NCBI GenBank assembly: GCA_028821405.1
Contig: JAPPGK010000028.1
Span: 56,343-120,342 of the forward strand
DNA: 64,000 bases
Reading direction: 5' to 3'
DNA from: Gammaproteobacteria bacterium
GTDB taxonomy: Bacteria; Pseudomonadota; Gammaproteobacteria; Pseudomonadales; Azotimanducaceae
Shown here in pieces: positions 35,434 through 45,655 of the stretch; the first letter of the stretch is position 1; each line of letters begins with the position of its first letter. The notes beneath the pieces were generated by a model that had not been told where the DNA came from, ran no database searches, and worked only from the letters and a program-made list of their open reading frames with translations. The position numbers were made by a program, and so were the translations under genes.

Positions 35434-37200
35434 GTGACCGGTCGAATACGGCGCTTGAGCGAGTTCATCGCGAACCAGATCGCCGCGGGCGAGGTTGTCG
35501 AGCGTCCGGCGTCCATCGTCAAGGAGCTGATCGAGAACAGCCTGGATGCCGGCGCATCGACAATCCGAGTCGATATCGAGCAAGCCGGGGTCAAGCGGAT
35601 TCGTGTGCGCGACGACGGCACCGGGATCCACGCGGACGACCTGGCTCTCGCCCTAGCCCGCCATGCGACCAGCAAGATCGCCCTCGCCGCCGACCTCGGT
35701 GAGATCAGGACCTTGGGGTTTCGGGGCGAAGCGCTCGCCAGCGTCGCGTCGGTGGCGCGTCTCGCCATCACCTCCCGTCAGCGCGAGGCGGATGCCGCAT
35801 GGCACTTGGAAGTCGCCGGCGGGGAAACACGAGCGCATCGACCTGCCGCGCACCCCCCGGGGACCACCGTCGAGGTCACGGATCTCTTCTTCAACACGCC
35901 GGCGCGGCGCAAGTTCCTAAAGACCGAACGGACCGAGTCCTTGCACGTCCAGGACGCGTTCCGGCATGTCGCGTTGGCGAATCCCAACGTTGCCTTCGAG
36001 TTGACCGCGGGCTCGCGAACCCTCGACCACTTGCCGCGGGGTTCCGCCGCCGAGCGTGTGGGTGCGGTATTCGGCGAACGCTTCCTCGCCGAGTCGACCG
36101 GGATCGACGAGTCCGGCGGTGGCATGCGTCTTACGGGCTGGATCGGACTGCCGACCTTCTCGGACAGTCGTCCCACCCGGCAACGGTTCTTCGTCAATGA
36201 TCGACCGGTTCGGGACCGGCTGGCCGGACACGCGGTTCGCCAAGCCTACCGCGACGTGCTGTTCCACGGTCGCCACCCCGTTTTCGTATTGTTCCTCACG
36301 CTGGATGCGTCCTTGGTCGACGTCAACGTGCATCCCACGAAGAGCGAAGTACGCTTCCGGAATTCGCGGGATGTCCACGATTTCGTGTTCGGCAAGCTGT
36401 CACGCGCACTGCGGGATCTGCGGCCGGGTGGCGCGACTCCAACCGGCCCCCGTGTGCGACAGGACGCGTCGCCGCCGGGCCGTGGGCTGCGAACCTTCGC
36501 GTTCGAGGCGGGCGGGGGCCGCAACGGCGACCCGGCGAACTTGGCACGCCTGTTCCACGAGCACGACCGGTCCCTCGAATTGCGCGATGCGGGATTGCCG
36601 GAGTCGTCCGAAGGGACACCCCCGCTCGGCTATGCCGTTGCCCAAATCCACGGCATCTACATTCTCGCGGAGAACGAACAGGGTTTGGTGATCGTCGACA
36701 TGCACGCCGCGCACGAGCGAATCACCTACGAGCGGTTGAAGAGGCAGCTCTTGGGGGGCGGCGTCGACCGTCAACGTCTGCTGGTGCCGGTGGCCCTCGA
36801 TGTCGCGGTGGGCGAGGCGGACCTCATCGAGGCGCGACGTGCAGAAATCGACGAACTCGGCATGGTCATGGAACGCAGCGGGCCGGCGAGCGTCGTGGTT
36901 CGCGAAGTGCCCGCCTTGCTCTTCGACCACGACCTCGAGCAGCTTGCCCGCGACGTCATCGCGGACTTCGTGGCGTACGGTTCCTCCGATGTCCTGCTCG
37001 AAAGACAGGAACGGCTACTCGCGGGGACCGCGTGCCACGCTTCGATACGCGCCAACCGCCGGCTCTCGATCCCGGAAATGAACACGCTGCTCAGGGATAT
37101 GGAGACCACGGAGAACGCCGGTCAGTGCAACCACGGTCGGCCAACCTTCGTGATTCAACCCTTGGACGCGCTCGACCGCTTGTTCCTGCGGGGCCAGTGA
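35434..37200 (+). CDS. mutL: DNA mismatch repair protein MutL
   Basis: GHKL ATPase that links MutS mismatch recognition to strand incision. The 588 residues begin RIRRLSEFIANQIAAGEVVERPASIVKELIENSLDAGA. The N-terminal ATP domain includes TLGFRGEALASV. The C-terminal dimer domain has VIVDMHAAHERITYERL, close to the DQHA(X)2E(X)4E endonuclease motif with Met for Gln, plus ACHASIRANRRLS and QCNHGRPT. This suggests an endonuclease-type MutL, unlike E. coli, but activity is unproved. The GTG start fits the family N-terminus. Confidence 0.95.
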   Translation: MTGRIRRLSEFIANQIAAGEVVERPASIVKELIENSLDAGASTIRVDIEQAGVKRIRVRDDGTGIHADDLALALARHATSKIALAADLGEIRTLGFRGEALASVASVARLAITSRQREADAAWHLEVAGGETRAHRPAAHPPGTTVEVTDLFFNTPARRKFLKTERTESLHVQDAFRHVALANPNVAFELTAGSRTLDHLPRGSAAERVGAVFGERFLAESTGIDESGGGMRLTGWIGLPTFSDSRPTRQRFFVNDRPVRDRLAGHAVRQAYRDVLFHGRHPVFVLFLTLDASLVDVNVHPTKSEVRFRNSRDVHDFVFGKLSRALRDLRPGGATPTGPRVRQDASPPGRGLRTFAFEAGGGRNGDPANLARLFHEHDRSLELRDAGLPESSEGTPPLGYAVAQIHGIYILAENEQGLVIVDMHAAHERITYERLKRQLLGGGVDRQRLLVPVALDVAVGEADLIEARRAEIDELGMVMERSGPASVVVREVPALLFDHDLEQLARDVIADFVAYGSSDVLLERQERLLAGTACHASIRANRRLSIPEMNTLLRDMETTENAGQCNHGRPTFVIQPLDALDRLFLRGQ

Positions 37201-37271
37201 TTCGCAACGGCGCACAGCCGGGCCGTTGACGAGTCCTCCTCGCATGCCACCGCTGCGGAGACCTCTGATCG

Positions 37272-38213
37272 ATGACTGAAGCGGGATCGTGCAGAGCGAC
37301 GGTGGTGGCGCTGATGGGGCCCACGGCGGCCGGGAAGACCGAGGCCGCGTTGGGCATCGCGGATGCGGCGGCAGTCGACTTGGTCAGCGTCGACTCGGCG
37401 ATGGTGTACCGGCGGATGGACATCGGTACGGCGAAACCCCCGGCCGCCGTGCTCGAGCGCCATCCGCATGCCCTGGTGGACATTCGGGACCCGGTGGACA
37501 CCTATTCGGTCGCCGGGTTCGTCGCGGACGCGGATGACGCCGTGCGTGCCTCGCTTGCCGCCGACCGTACTCCCGTGCTGGTGGGTGGCACGATGCTGTA
37601 TTTCCGCGCTTTCAAGGCCGGATTGAACCGGCTGCCCGGTGCCGATGAGTCGTTGCGTGGCAGAATCTCGACCCGCGCGAAAGAGCGCGGTTGGCCGGCG
37701 TTGCACCGGGAGCTGTCGCGACGAGACCCCGAAGCCGCGGCGCGCATGGATCCCAACAACGGACAGCGCATCCAACGCGCGCTGGAGGTTCTCGAACTGA
37801 CCGGTCGGCCCATCAGCTATTGGTGGTCCACGTCCGCTACCGAGGTATCTCGCCGCCTGGGTTGCCGACTCGTGGAGGTGGCCATCGTGCCGCCGGATCG
37901 CCGGATCCTTCATGGCCGTATCGCGGATCGCTTGGACGACATGCTCGCACGCGGTTTGGTCGATGAGGTCGGCGCACTGCGCAACGACCCCGCGTTGTCG
38001 ATCGATACGCCCGCCATGCGCGCGGTTGGCTATCGGCAGGTGTGGCGGTACCTCGACGGCGACTACACCCACGACGCGATGGTGGAGCGGGTCCGCGCCG
38101 CAACCCGCCAGGTGGCGAAAAGACAACTGACCTGGTTGAGGGGTTGGGAGAGCCTTGCGCAGAGTGTTCCCGGCCCGCGCGAGGCGCGCGCCGTTGTCTT
38201 GCAAAACCTCTGA
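37272..38213 (+). CDS. miaA: tRNA dimethylallyltransferase
   Basis: Transfers a dimethylallyl group to N6 of A37 in tRNAs reading UNN codons. The 313 residues contain ALMGPTAAGKTEAAL (P-loop), VSVDSAMVYRRMDIGTAKP, VGGTMLYFRAFKAGL and RAVGYRQVWRYLDG. The start gives a normal length, and 71 bases separate it from mutL. The mutL-miaA-hfq-hflX-hflK-hflC order is the classic gammaproteobacterial superoperon. Confidence 0.96.
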   Translation: MTEAGSCRATVVALMGPTAAGKTEAALGIADAAAVDLVSVDSAMVYRRMDIGTAKPPAAVLERHPHALVDIRDPVDTYSVAGFVADADDAVRASLAADRTPVLVGGTMLYFRAFKAGLNRLPGADESLRGRISTRAKERGWPALHRELSRRDPEAAARMDPNNGQRIQRALEVLELTGRPISYWWSTSATEVSRRLGCRLVEVAIVPPDRRILHGRIADRLDDMLARGLVDEVGALRNDPALSIDTPAMRAVGYRQVWRYLDGDYTHDAMVERVRAATRQVAKRQLTWLRGWESLAQSVPGPREARAVVLQNL

Positions 38214-38380
38214 TGCGGCGGCATAGTGTGTGCATAGCATATGAAGTGTGTTCAGGGAGGCGTATCTGCGCGCGATCGCGGCGTAGCAGGGCTCAGCGGC
38301 GTTCGCAGTTTGGCGTAAAGGTCTTTGGCACCGACGAAGGCGGACCTTGACGTCGAACGCCGACACACGAGGAATCCAGC

Positions 38381-38638
38381 ATGTCTAAAGGGCAATCGCT
38401 GCAAGACCCCTACCTCAACGCGTTGAGAAGGGACCGGACCCCCGTGTCCGTCTATCTCGTCAACGGGATCAAGCTGCAAGGCCAGATCGAGTCGTTCGAC
38501 CAGTTCGTTGTCGTGCTGCGCAACTCGGTCAGCCAGATGGTCTACAAGCACGCCATCTCGACTGTCGTTCCGTCCCGCAACGTCCGGTTGCCGGCCGATC
38601 GTCCGGGTGCGCGAGAGGCGGCCGTCGAATCCGAGTAG
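38381..38638 (+). CDS. hfq: RNA chaperone Hfq
   Basis: Sm-like hexameric chaperone that pairs small RNAs with mRNAs. The 85 residues include [20 protein letters not shown], the Sm1 region [20 protein letters not shown] and the Sm2 motif [12 protein letters not shown]. The C-terminal tail is short (about 15 residues), as in Pseudomonas, rather than the long E. coli tail. The 167-base gap from miaA holds AT-richer sequence that probably contains a separate promoter, though I cannot pinpoint it. Confidence 0.97.
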   Translation: MSKGQSLQDPYLNALRRDRTPVSVYLVNGIKLQGQIESFDQFVVVLRNSVSQMVYKHAISTVVPSRNVRLPADRPGAREAAVESE

Positions 38639-38866
38639 GGCCACCGCCCCGACGGATTCCAGTCCCTCGTCGGGAACAACGGCCCGTCGGGCGACGGGCT
38701 AGGCCCGTTCCGCGACTAGCGTGGCGCCCAAGGCCACGGGGCGAATCGGGGCGGCCGCGCACCTTTCGCCCCCCGTTGCGGTCGCCCCGGCGGGTTCAAT
38801 CCGTCCTCGGTCTGACCCGCCGAAGTACGAGGAAAACAAACGGGACACGGCACCAGGAGCCCATTG
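38639..38866. other. Intergenic hfq-hflX
   Basis: The 228 bases include a GC-rich inverted structure around 38682-38710 (GGCCCGTCGGGCGACGGGC) that may terminate hfq transcription. No gene is seen. AGGAG at 38854-38858 is the hflX ribosome-binding site. Confidence 0.45.
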
Positions 38867-40201
38867 ATGTTGTTTGAGCGACCCATACCCGGCGATCTCG
38901 CCGTGCTCGTTTCCGTGCGCCTTCCCACGCGCGGCGCGAACCGAGCGCCCGGCGGGACGGACGACGGGGACGCGCGCCGCGACGAATTCCGGGAGCTTGT
39001 GCTGTCGGCTGATCTCCTCTGCGCCGCCGAGGTGACCGCAACCCGGGACAAACCGCACCCGCGCTGGTTCATCGGTACCGGAAAGCTGCAGGAACTGGGC
39101 GATGTCGTCGCCGCCACGGGTGCCACGCTGGTCGCGTTCAACCACGAGCTGACGCCTGCCCAGCAGCGCAACCTCGAAGAGCATCTGGCGTGCCGGGTCA
39201 TGACCCGAACGGAACTGATCCTGCACATCTTCGCGGATCGGGCCCGTACCCACGAGGGCCAGCTTCAGGTACAGCTCGCGCAGCTCACCCATGCCCAGAC
39301 CCGCCTGATCCGCGGCTGGACCCACCTCGACCGGCAGACCGGCGTTGGCGGTGCGGGCGGCCGCGGTGCCGGGGGGCGCATCGTCGCGGGGGCGCAACGG
39401 GGTGCCGGCGAGACCCAGCTTGAGATGGACCAGCGCATGCTCATCGTCCGGGTGCGCCAGGTACGGGCGCGCCTCGAGCGCCTTCGCAACCGCCGGTCCC
39501 GCAGCCGCCGCCGTCGGCTGCGTTCCCGCGTACCCACGGTCGCCTTGGCCGGCTACACCAACGCCGGCAAGTCGACGTTGTTCAATGCGCTGACCGGCAG
39601 TCGCGCGCCCACCGAGAACCGACTGTTCGCGACGTTGGATCCGACCACGCGGCGCCTTGGTGAAACGGCGCGGGAGGTCGTCGTTTCCGACACGGTTGGT
39701 TTCATTCGAGACCTGCCGGTAACCTTGGTGGAGGCCTTCAAGGCGACCTTGGAAGAGGTCGCGGCGGCCGATCTGGTTCTGCACGTCATCGATGCCTCGG
39801 CCCCGGATGCCCACGCGCTCCGGGAGGCGGTCGTTGCCGTTCTAACGGAAATCGGGGCGGCGTCCTTGCCTACCCTCGAGGTATGGAACAAGATTGACCG
39901 GCTACCCGGGCAAGAGGCGCCGTGTGGCGTCCGGGGCGATGCGGATCGAGTTGCCGTCAGCGCGCTCCATGGAACGGGCATCGACGAACTGCGCAATGCG
40001 ATCTGGGCCTGCCTGGGCCTCGATGCGGTGACCACCGAGATCCGCATCCCCGCGGGCGACGGTGCGTTTCGGGCGTGGCTGTACCGCAACGGCGAGGTGG
40101 AAGGGGAACGCGTCGACGCCGAAGGCACACTGACCGTCGCCGTACGCCTGGATCGGGCCAAGCTAGACGAGGCCGGGCGCCGACAGTCGATGTCTCACTG
40201 A
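38867..40201 (+). CDS. hflX: Ribosome-associated GTPase HflX
   Basis: GTPase that splits or rescues stalled ribosomes under stress. The 444 residues include the N-terminal HflX domain (FIGTGKLQELGDVVAA, LTPAQQRNLEEHL), the RGAGETQLEMDQR linker and the G domain VALAGYTNAGKSTLFNALTG, VSDTVGFIRDLP, WNKIDR. An arginine-rich coil (RLRNRRSRSRRRRLRSR) precedes the G domain. ATG 38867 has AGGAG eight bases upstream; a TTG three bases earlier is also in frame. Confidence 0.95.
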   Translation: MLFERPIPGDLAVLVSVRLPTRGANRAPGGTDDGDARRDEFRELVLSADLLCAAEVTATRDKPHPRWFIGTGKLQELGDVVAATGATLVAFNHELTPAQQRNLEEHLACRVMTRTELILHIFADRARTHEGQLQVQLAQLTHAQTRLIRGWTHLDRQTGVGGAGGRGAGGRIVAGAQRGAGETQLEMDQRMLIVRVRQVRARLERLRNRRSRSRRRRLRSRVPTVALAGYTNAGKSTLFNALTGSRAPTENRLFATLDPTTRRLGETAREVVVSDTVGFIRDLPVTLVEAFKATLEEVAAADLVLHVIDASAPDAHALREAVVAVLTEIGAASLPTLEVWNKIDRLPGQEAPCGVRGDADRVAVSALHGTGIDELRNAIWACLGLDAVTTEIRIPAGDGAFRAWLYRNGEVEGERVDAEGTLTVAVRLDRAKLDEAGRRQSMSH

Positions 40202-40307
40202 CCTGCCGAGGGCTACCGAAACAAGCGACTTCGCCCGGATCGCGGCTCGCGCCGGAAGTCCCGTGGGCTGCTAGAATCAGCCTCTTTGCTCGACCGAGAG
40301 GACGAAC

Positions 40308-41378
40308 ATGGCTTGGAACGATCCCGGTCGCAACGACGACCCTTGGAGTCGCGGAGGCGGCCAAGCCCCGCCGGATCTCGACGAAGCAATCCGCAAGTTT
40401 CAGGCTCGGCTCGGCCGGCTGTTCGGCGGGCGGGGCGGTTCGTCCGGCGGCAAGCCGAGCTTCAACTGGCGCACCGTGCTGATCGGTCTGGGGGTTCTGG
40501 CTGCGGCCTACGGCCTCTGGGGCGTCTACCAATTGGACGAGCAGGAGCGAGGCGTCATCTTCCGCTTCGGCAAGGTACAGTCCGAGCCGAAGTTGCCCGG
40601 CATCAATTGGCGGCCGCCGCTGATCGACGAACTGGAGCGCGTCAACATCACGGTCGTCGACTCCCACAACCACAACGCGTTGATGCTCACCGAAGACGAG
40701 AACATCGTCGACATCAGTCTGACCGTGCAATTCCGGCGCACCGACCCGATCAAGTACGTGGTCATGGTGCGGGACCCGGAAGAGGCACTTGAGGACGCGA
40801 CGGAGAGCGCGCTGCGGCACGTGGTGGGGGGCTCGGAGATGGACCTGGTCCTTACCGAGGGCCGACTGGCATTGGGCCAGGAGGTGGAAGAGCGCATCCA
40901 GCGCTATCTTGATGTCTACGGGACGGGTATCGAGGTGGTCACCGTGAACATCGACGAAAGCGCACCGCCGGCCCAGGTGCAGGAAGCCTTCGACGACGTT
41001 CAGAAGGCGAAAGAGGACAAAGTGCGTGAGGAAAACCTAGCGGATGCCTACTGGGAAAGCGAGATCCCCAGGGCGCGTGGCGAAGCCTCCAAGGCCGTGC
41101 AGGAAGCGGAGGCGTACCGGGACCAGGTCATAGCCGAAGCGACCGGCGAGACCGAGCGGTTCCTCAAGCTGCTCGCCGAGTACAAGCTCGCGCCGGAAGT
41201 GACCCGCGATCGTCTCTATATCGATGCCTGGAAATCGGTGCTGGAGCAGAGCTCGAAGGTGATCGTCGACGTGGGCGACGACAACATCATGATCCTGCCC
41301 TTGGACAAGCAGGCCACGTCGGTGAACGACGACGATGAGATGCGCAGTGCCGTGTCGGCCGCCAGTCAAGGCCGATGA
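40308..41378 (+). CDS. hflK: FtsH protease modulator HflK
   Basis: SPFH/band 7 protein that, with HflC, forms a cage around the FtsH protease and limits its access to membrane substrates. The 356 residues have a glycine-rich cytoplasmic N-terminus (WNDPGRNDDPWSRGGGQAPP), a TM (TVLIGLGVLAAAYGLWGVYQ), then the SPFH domain and a coiled region (AKEDKVREENLADAYW). A TAGAAT at 40274-40279 could be a -10 element. hflC follows after 22 bases. Confidence 0.95.
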   Translation: MAWNDPGRNDDPWSRGGGQAPPDLDEAIRKFQARLGRLFGGRGGSSGGKPSFNWRTVLIGLGVLAAAYGLWGVYQLDEQERGVIFRFGKVQSEPKLPGINWRPPLIDELERVNITVVDSHNHNALMLTEDENIVDISLTVQFRRTDPIKYVVMVRDPEEALEDATESALRHVVGGSEMDLVLTEGRLALGQEVEERIQRYLDVYGTGIEVVTVNIDESAPPAQVQEAFDDVQKAKEDKVREENLADAYWESEIPRARGEASKAVQEAEAYRDQVIAEATGETERFLKLLAEYKLAPEVTRDRLYIDAWKSVLEQSSKVIVDVGDDNIMILPLDKQATSVNDDDEMRSAVSAASQGR

Positions 41379-41400
41379 GACGGATAGGTAGGAGATAGCC

Positions 41401-42272
41401 GTGAAACTAAAAACCTTGTTGATTGTCGTCGGCGCGCTGGTCCTCGTCCTGCTCGCCTCGAACGCCCTTTTCGTCGTGAAGGAGACCGAGCGCGCGGTCA
41501 AGCTTCGCTTCGGCGAGTTCGCCATCGCCGACATCAAGCCGGGCTTGCACATCAAGATTCCGTTCGCCGAGCAGGTGAAGAAGTTCGATGCCCGGGTGCT
41601 GTCGGTGGACTCGCCGGAGGAACGGTTCCTAACCGTGGAGCAGAAGCCGCTGAAAGTCGATGCCTTCGCCAAGTGGCGGATCGGCGACGTGGCGCAGTTC
41701 TACATCAGCACAGCGGGCGACGAGGCCCGGGGTAGTATCCGTCTTCTCGAACGGGTCAAGGAGGGCCTGAGGAACGAGATCAGCCGGCGCACCCAGCACG
41801 ACGTGGTCTCCGGGGAGCGCGACCAGTTCATGGCCGACCTCCGTGTCCAGCTCAACGAGGAGATGATGGAAGAGATGGGCATCGAAGTGATCGACGTTCG
41901 CGTGAAGCAGATCGACCTGCCGGCGGACGTCGAGGAAGCGGTCTACCAGCGCATGAACTCGGCTCGGGAAATCGAGGCCAAGCAATACCGGGCCTCAGGC
42001 CAGGAACAGGCGATTGCGCGTCGGGCCGGCGCGGATCGCGAGGTCGTCGTGATCACAGCGGAAGCGTACCGGGACGCGGAGAACATCCGTGGTGACGGCG
42101 ATGCCAAGGCAACCAAGATATACGCCGACGCCTACAGTCAGGATGGCGAGTTCTACGCCTTCTACAACCGTGTGACCGCCTATGCCGCGGCATTTGCCGA
42201 CAAGGGCGATGTGCTGGTGCTCGATCCCGAGAGCGACTTCTTCCGCTACATGGCAACCGGCGAACCGCCGTA

Positions 42273-42273
<1 letters not shown>
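41401..42273 (+). CDS. hflC: FtsH protease modulator HflC
   Basis: Partner of HflK. The 290 residues begin with a TM (LKTLLIVVGALVLVLLASNA), then the SPFH core (FVVKETERAVKLRFGEF, ISRRTQHDVVSGERDQFM) and a charged coiled C-terminal region (AREIEAKQYRASGQEQAIARR). The C-terminus ends SDFFRYMATGEPP, like other HflC. GTG 41401 is preceded by AGGAGA. The TAG stop borders the hairpin at 42273-42293. Confidence 0.95.
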
Positions 42274-43617
<1,344 letters not shown>

Positions 43618-43715
43618 GGGCTGTCTCATCGTCCGCGGCAAAAGGCCCTCGTTCGAATCCAGCGTCGATGCCGTATTATCGCCTTCACTCGCCTACGCTG
43701 AGTGCCACCGCTAGC

Positions 43716-43916
43716 ATGTTCAACCGCAAACTGCTCGAACTGCTCGTCTGCCCGGTCACCAAGGCGCAACTGGTCTACCGTCCCGAGCGCGAGGAACTGT
43801 GGTGTGCGGCCAGTGGCCTCGCCTACGCGATCCGGGACGGCATCCCGGTGCTGATCGCCGAAGAGGCACGCGAACTCGATGCCGAGGAGCGCGAGTCTTT
43901 GCGCGAGGGCGGGTGA
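43716..43916 (+). CDS. Trm112-like (YcaR/UPF0434) small protein
   Basis: The 66-residue product MFNRKLLELLVCPVTKAQLVY... has the short zinc-ribbon-like fold of Trm112/YcaR. Only the first motif CPVTK is kept, with a single cysteine, plus the SGLAYAIRDGIPVLIAEEAREL segment. In many gammaproteobacteria it sits between lpxK and kdsB; here it is alone between purA and folE2. ATG 43716 fits the family better than the start at 43668. Its precise role is not established. Confidence 0.88.
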   Translation: MFNRKLLELLVCPVTKAQLVYRPEREELWCAASGLAYAIRDGIPVLIAEEARELDAEERESLREGG

Positions 43917-43959
43917 TAGACTGCGCTGTCTTTCGGGCAACGTTGCCGAACGCCGCACC

Positions 43960-44925
43960 ATGGCCCGGACGTCGTCGAACGAAACAGGAGCGAAGTTGAG
44001 GGAATCGCGTCTACCCGATGTCGCGAGCCGCGACGTCAAGCACACGTCAACGCTGGACTGGGTTGGCATGGGCGACATCCGCCAGCCCATCGACATCCGC
44101 GACGGCGACGACGTTCACCGCGTGGAAGCGCGCGTCCAGCTGTACGTGGATCTCGCCAATGCCGAGGCCAAGGGCATTCACATGTCGCGCCTCTACCTGA
44201 TACTGGACGAGCATGCGGCGACGCGGCCGCTGACCCCTGCGGGGCTCAAGCTGCTCTTGAAGTCGATGCTCGTCTCCCACCGGGACCTCTCGGGCCATGC
44301 CTTCATCGAGTTCGCGTTCGACTATTTCCTGCGCCGGCCCTCGCTGGTGTCGGACAACTCGGGATGGAACAGCTACCCGGTCGCCATTCGGGGCTCGTCC
44401 ATCGCCGGCGAGATGCGCATCGAGTTCGATCTGGGCGTGTGGTACTCGAGCACCTGTCCCGCTTCGGCGGCACTTGCTCGCCAACTCATCCAGGAGCAGT
44501 TCGAGCGCGACTTCGGGGACAACGGACCGGTCGCCGCGGCCGACGTCAAGGCGTGGCTGGGCACGGAGGAGGCAATCGCCGGTACGCCCCACGGTCAACG
44601 CAGCATCGCCAGGGCGCGGCTGCGTCTCGACGACTCCCTGCCCACGTTTCCGGTAACCGCCCTGGTCTCCGCCGTGGAGGACGCTCTGTCGACGCCGGTT
44701 CAAACTGCGGTCAAGCGGGAAGACGAGCAGGAATTCGCACGGTTGAACGCAGCCAACCTGATGTTCTGCGAAGACGCCGGCCGTCGCCTAAAGGCCGTGC
44801 TCGACGGCAACCCTTCGGTGCTCGACTTTCATGTCCGGATCGAACACCACGAGAGCCTGCATGCCCACGACGCGGTCAGCGTCTTCGCGAAGGGCGTTGC
44901 CGGGGGCTATCCGCCCACGCCGTGA
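43960..44925 (+). CDS. folE2: GTP cyclohydrolase FolE2
   Basis: Zinc-independent GTP cyclohydrolase IB, first step of tetrahydrofolate (and queuosine) synthesis. The 321 residues begin with PDVASRDVKHTSTLDWVGMGDI and include the SHRDLSGHAFIEF segment, the catalytic cysteine region YSSTCPASAALARQ, and LMFCEDAGRRL with the C-terminal IEHHESLHAHDAV. FolE2 often backs up FolE1 under zinc limitation; no Zur box was identified, and no folE1 is visible. ATG 43960 is the best start; a longer frame opening at 43879 overlaps the preceding gene. Confidence 0.93.
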   Translation: MARTSSNETGAKLRESRLPDVASRDVKHTSTLDWVGMGDIRQPIDIRDGDDVHRVEARVQLYVDLANAEAKGIHMSRLYLILDEHAATRPLTPAGLKLLLKSMLVSHRDLSGHAFIEFAFDYFLRRPSLVSDNSGWNSYPVAIRGSSIAGEMRIEFDLGVWYSSTCPASAALARQLIQEQFERDFGDNGPVAAADVKAWLGTEEAIAGTPHGQRSIARARLRLDDSLPTFPVTALVSAVEDALSTPVQTAVKREDEQEFARLNAANLMFCEDAGRRLKAVLDGNPSVLDFHVRIEHHESLHAHDAVSVFAKGVAGGYPPTP

Positions 44926-45069
44926 TCTCGCCATCGGGTGCCGGGCTAGCTCGCGAGCGGGTTGCCGACGCCAGGACATTGCTCACCTCGGCCTTCGTGA
45001 ACCCCATTCGAGCTTGGAACAATCCGCGATCTCGAAGGATGCCTCGTGCGCTTTTCCGAGCGGCGACGG

Positions 45070-45456
45070 TCAGGGCGCGCCCTCGACCAACGACTGCGCG
45101 AACATGTAGCGATTGCCGTCGGGATCGAAGAACGTGGCGAGTTTGACCATGCCCGGCAACTCGCGGGTCTCGCCGTCGAACTTGACGCCCTTGGCTTCGA
45201 GTTCGGCCCGCGCGGCATCGATGTCGACGACGCCGAACACCGGTATCGACCCCCCCGATGCGCCGGCATCCGCATCCGTCTGGTCCAGGCCGATGCTGAC
45301 ACCTTCGGCAGGCGTCGACACTTCGGCCCAGCCCGCCTCCGCCACCTTGAAGACCTCCTCGAAACCCAGGACGTCTTCGAACCAGGCGATTGAGGCGTCG
45401 AGGTCCTTGACCGATGACGACAGGGTGATCGTTCCGTTGTAGCTGAATCCGGGCAC
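45070..45456 (-). CDS. VOC family protein (glyoxalase/bleomycin resistance fold)
   Basis: A 128-residue single-domain vicinal-oxygen-chelate protein: SSSVKDLDASIAWFEDVLGFEEV at the N-terminus and VKLATFFDPDGNRYMFAQSL with a conserved PDGN at the C-terminus. The metal-ligand pattern is too incomplete to say glyoxalase, dioxygenase or resistance protein. It stands alone, read toward folE2 and divergent from ppdK. An AGGAG lies a few bases upstream of ATG 45456. Confidence 0.85.
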   Translation of the reverse strand: MPGFSYNGTITLSSSVKDLDASIAWFEDVLGFEEVFKVAEAGWAEVSTPAEGVSIGLDQTDADAGASGGSIPVFGVVDIDAARAELEAKGVKFDGETRELPGMVKLATFFDPDGNRYMFAQSLVEGAP

Positions 45457-45655
45457 GGGCTAACTCCTTTGTGGGCTTCGGGATGGCGCGGTGGGAACCG
45501 CTTGGGTGCGAAGGCGCCGAAACATACACCAAGTGCCGCCAGGAAGACAAAGGAACAAAGGAACCATAGGGCGGATTGGGCGTTGCGCGTAGGCCCTCGG
45601 CACGCACCGTGTTACGGTTTGGCGCGTCATGGACCGAAGGCGTTTCCGTTAAAGA
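45457..45655. other. Divergent region, VOC gene / ppdK
   Basis: The 199 bases should hold both promoters. I see no motif I can call confidently, no hairpin of note and no gene. Confidence 0.35.
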
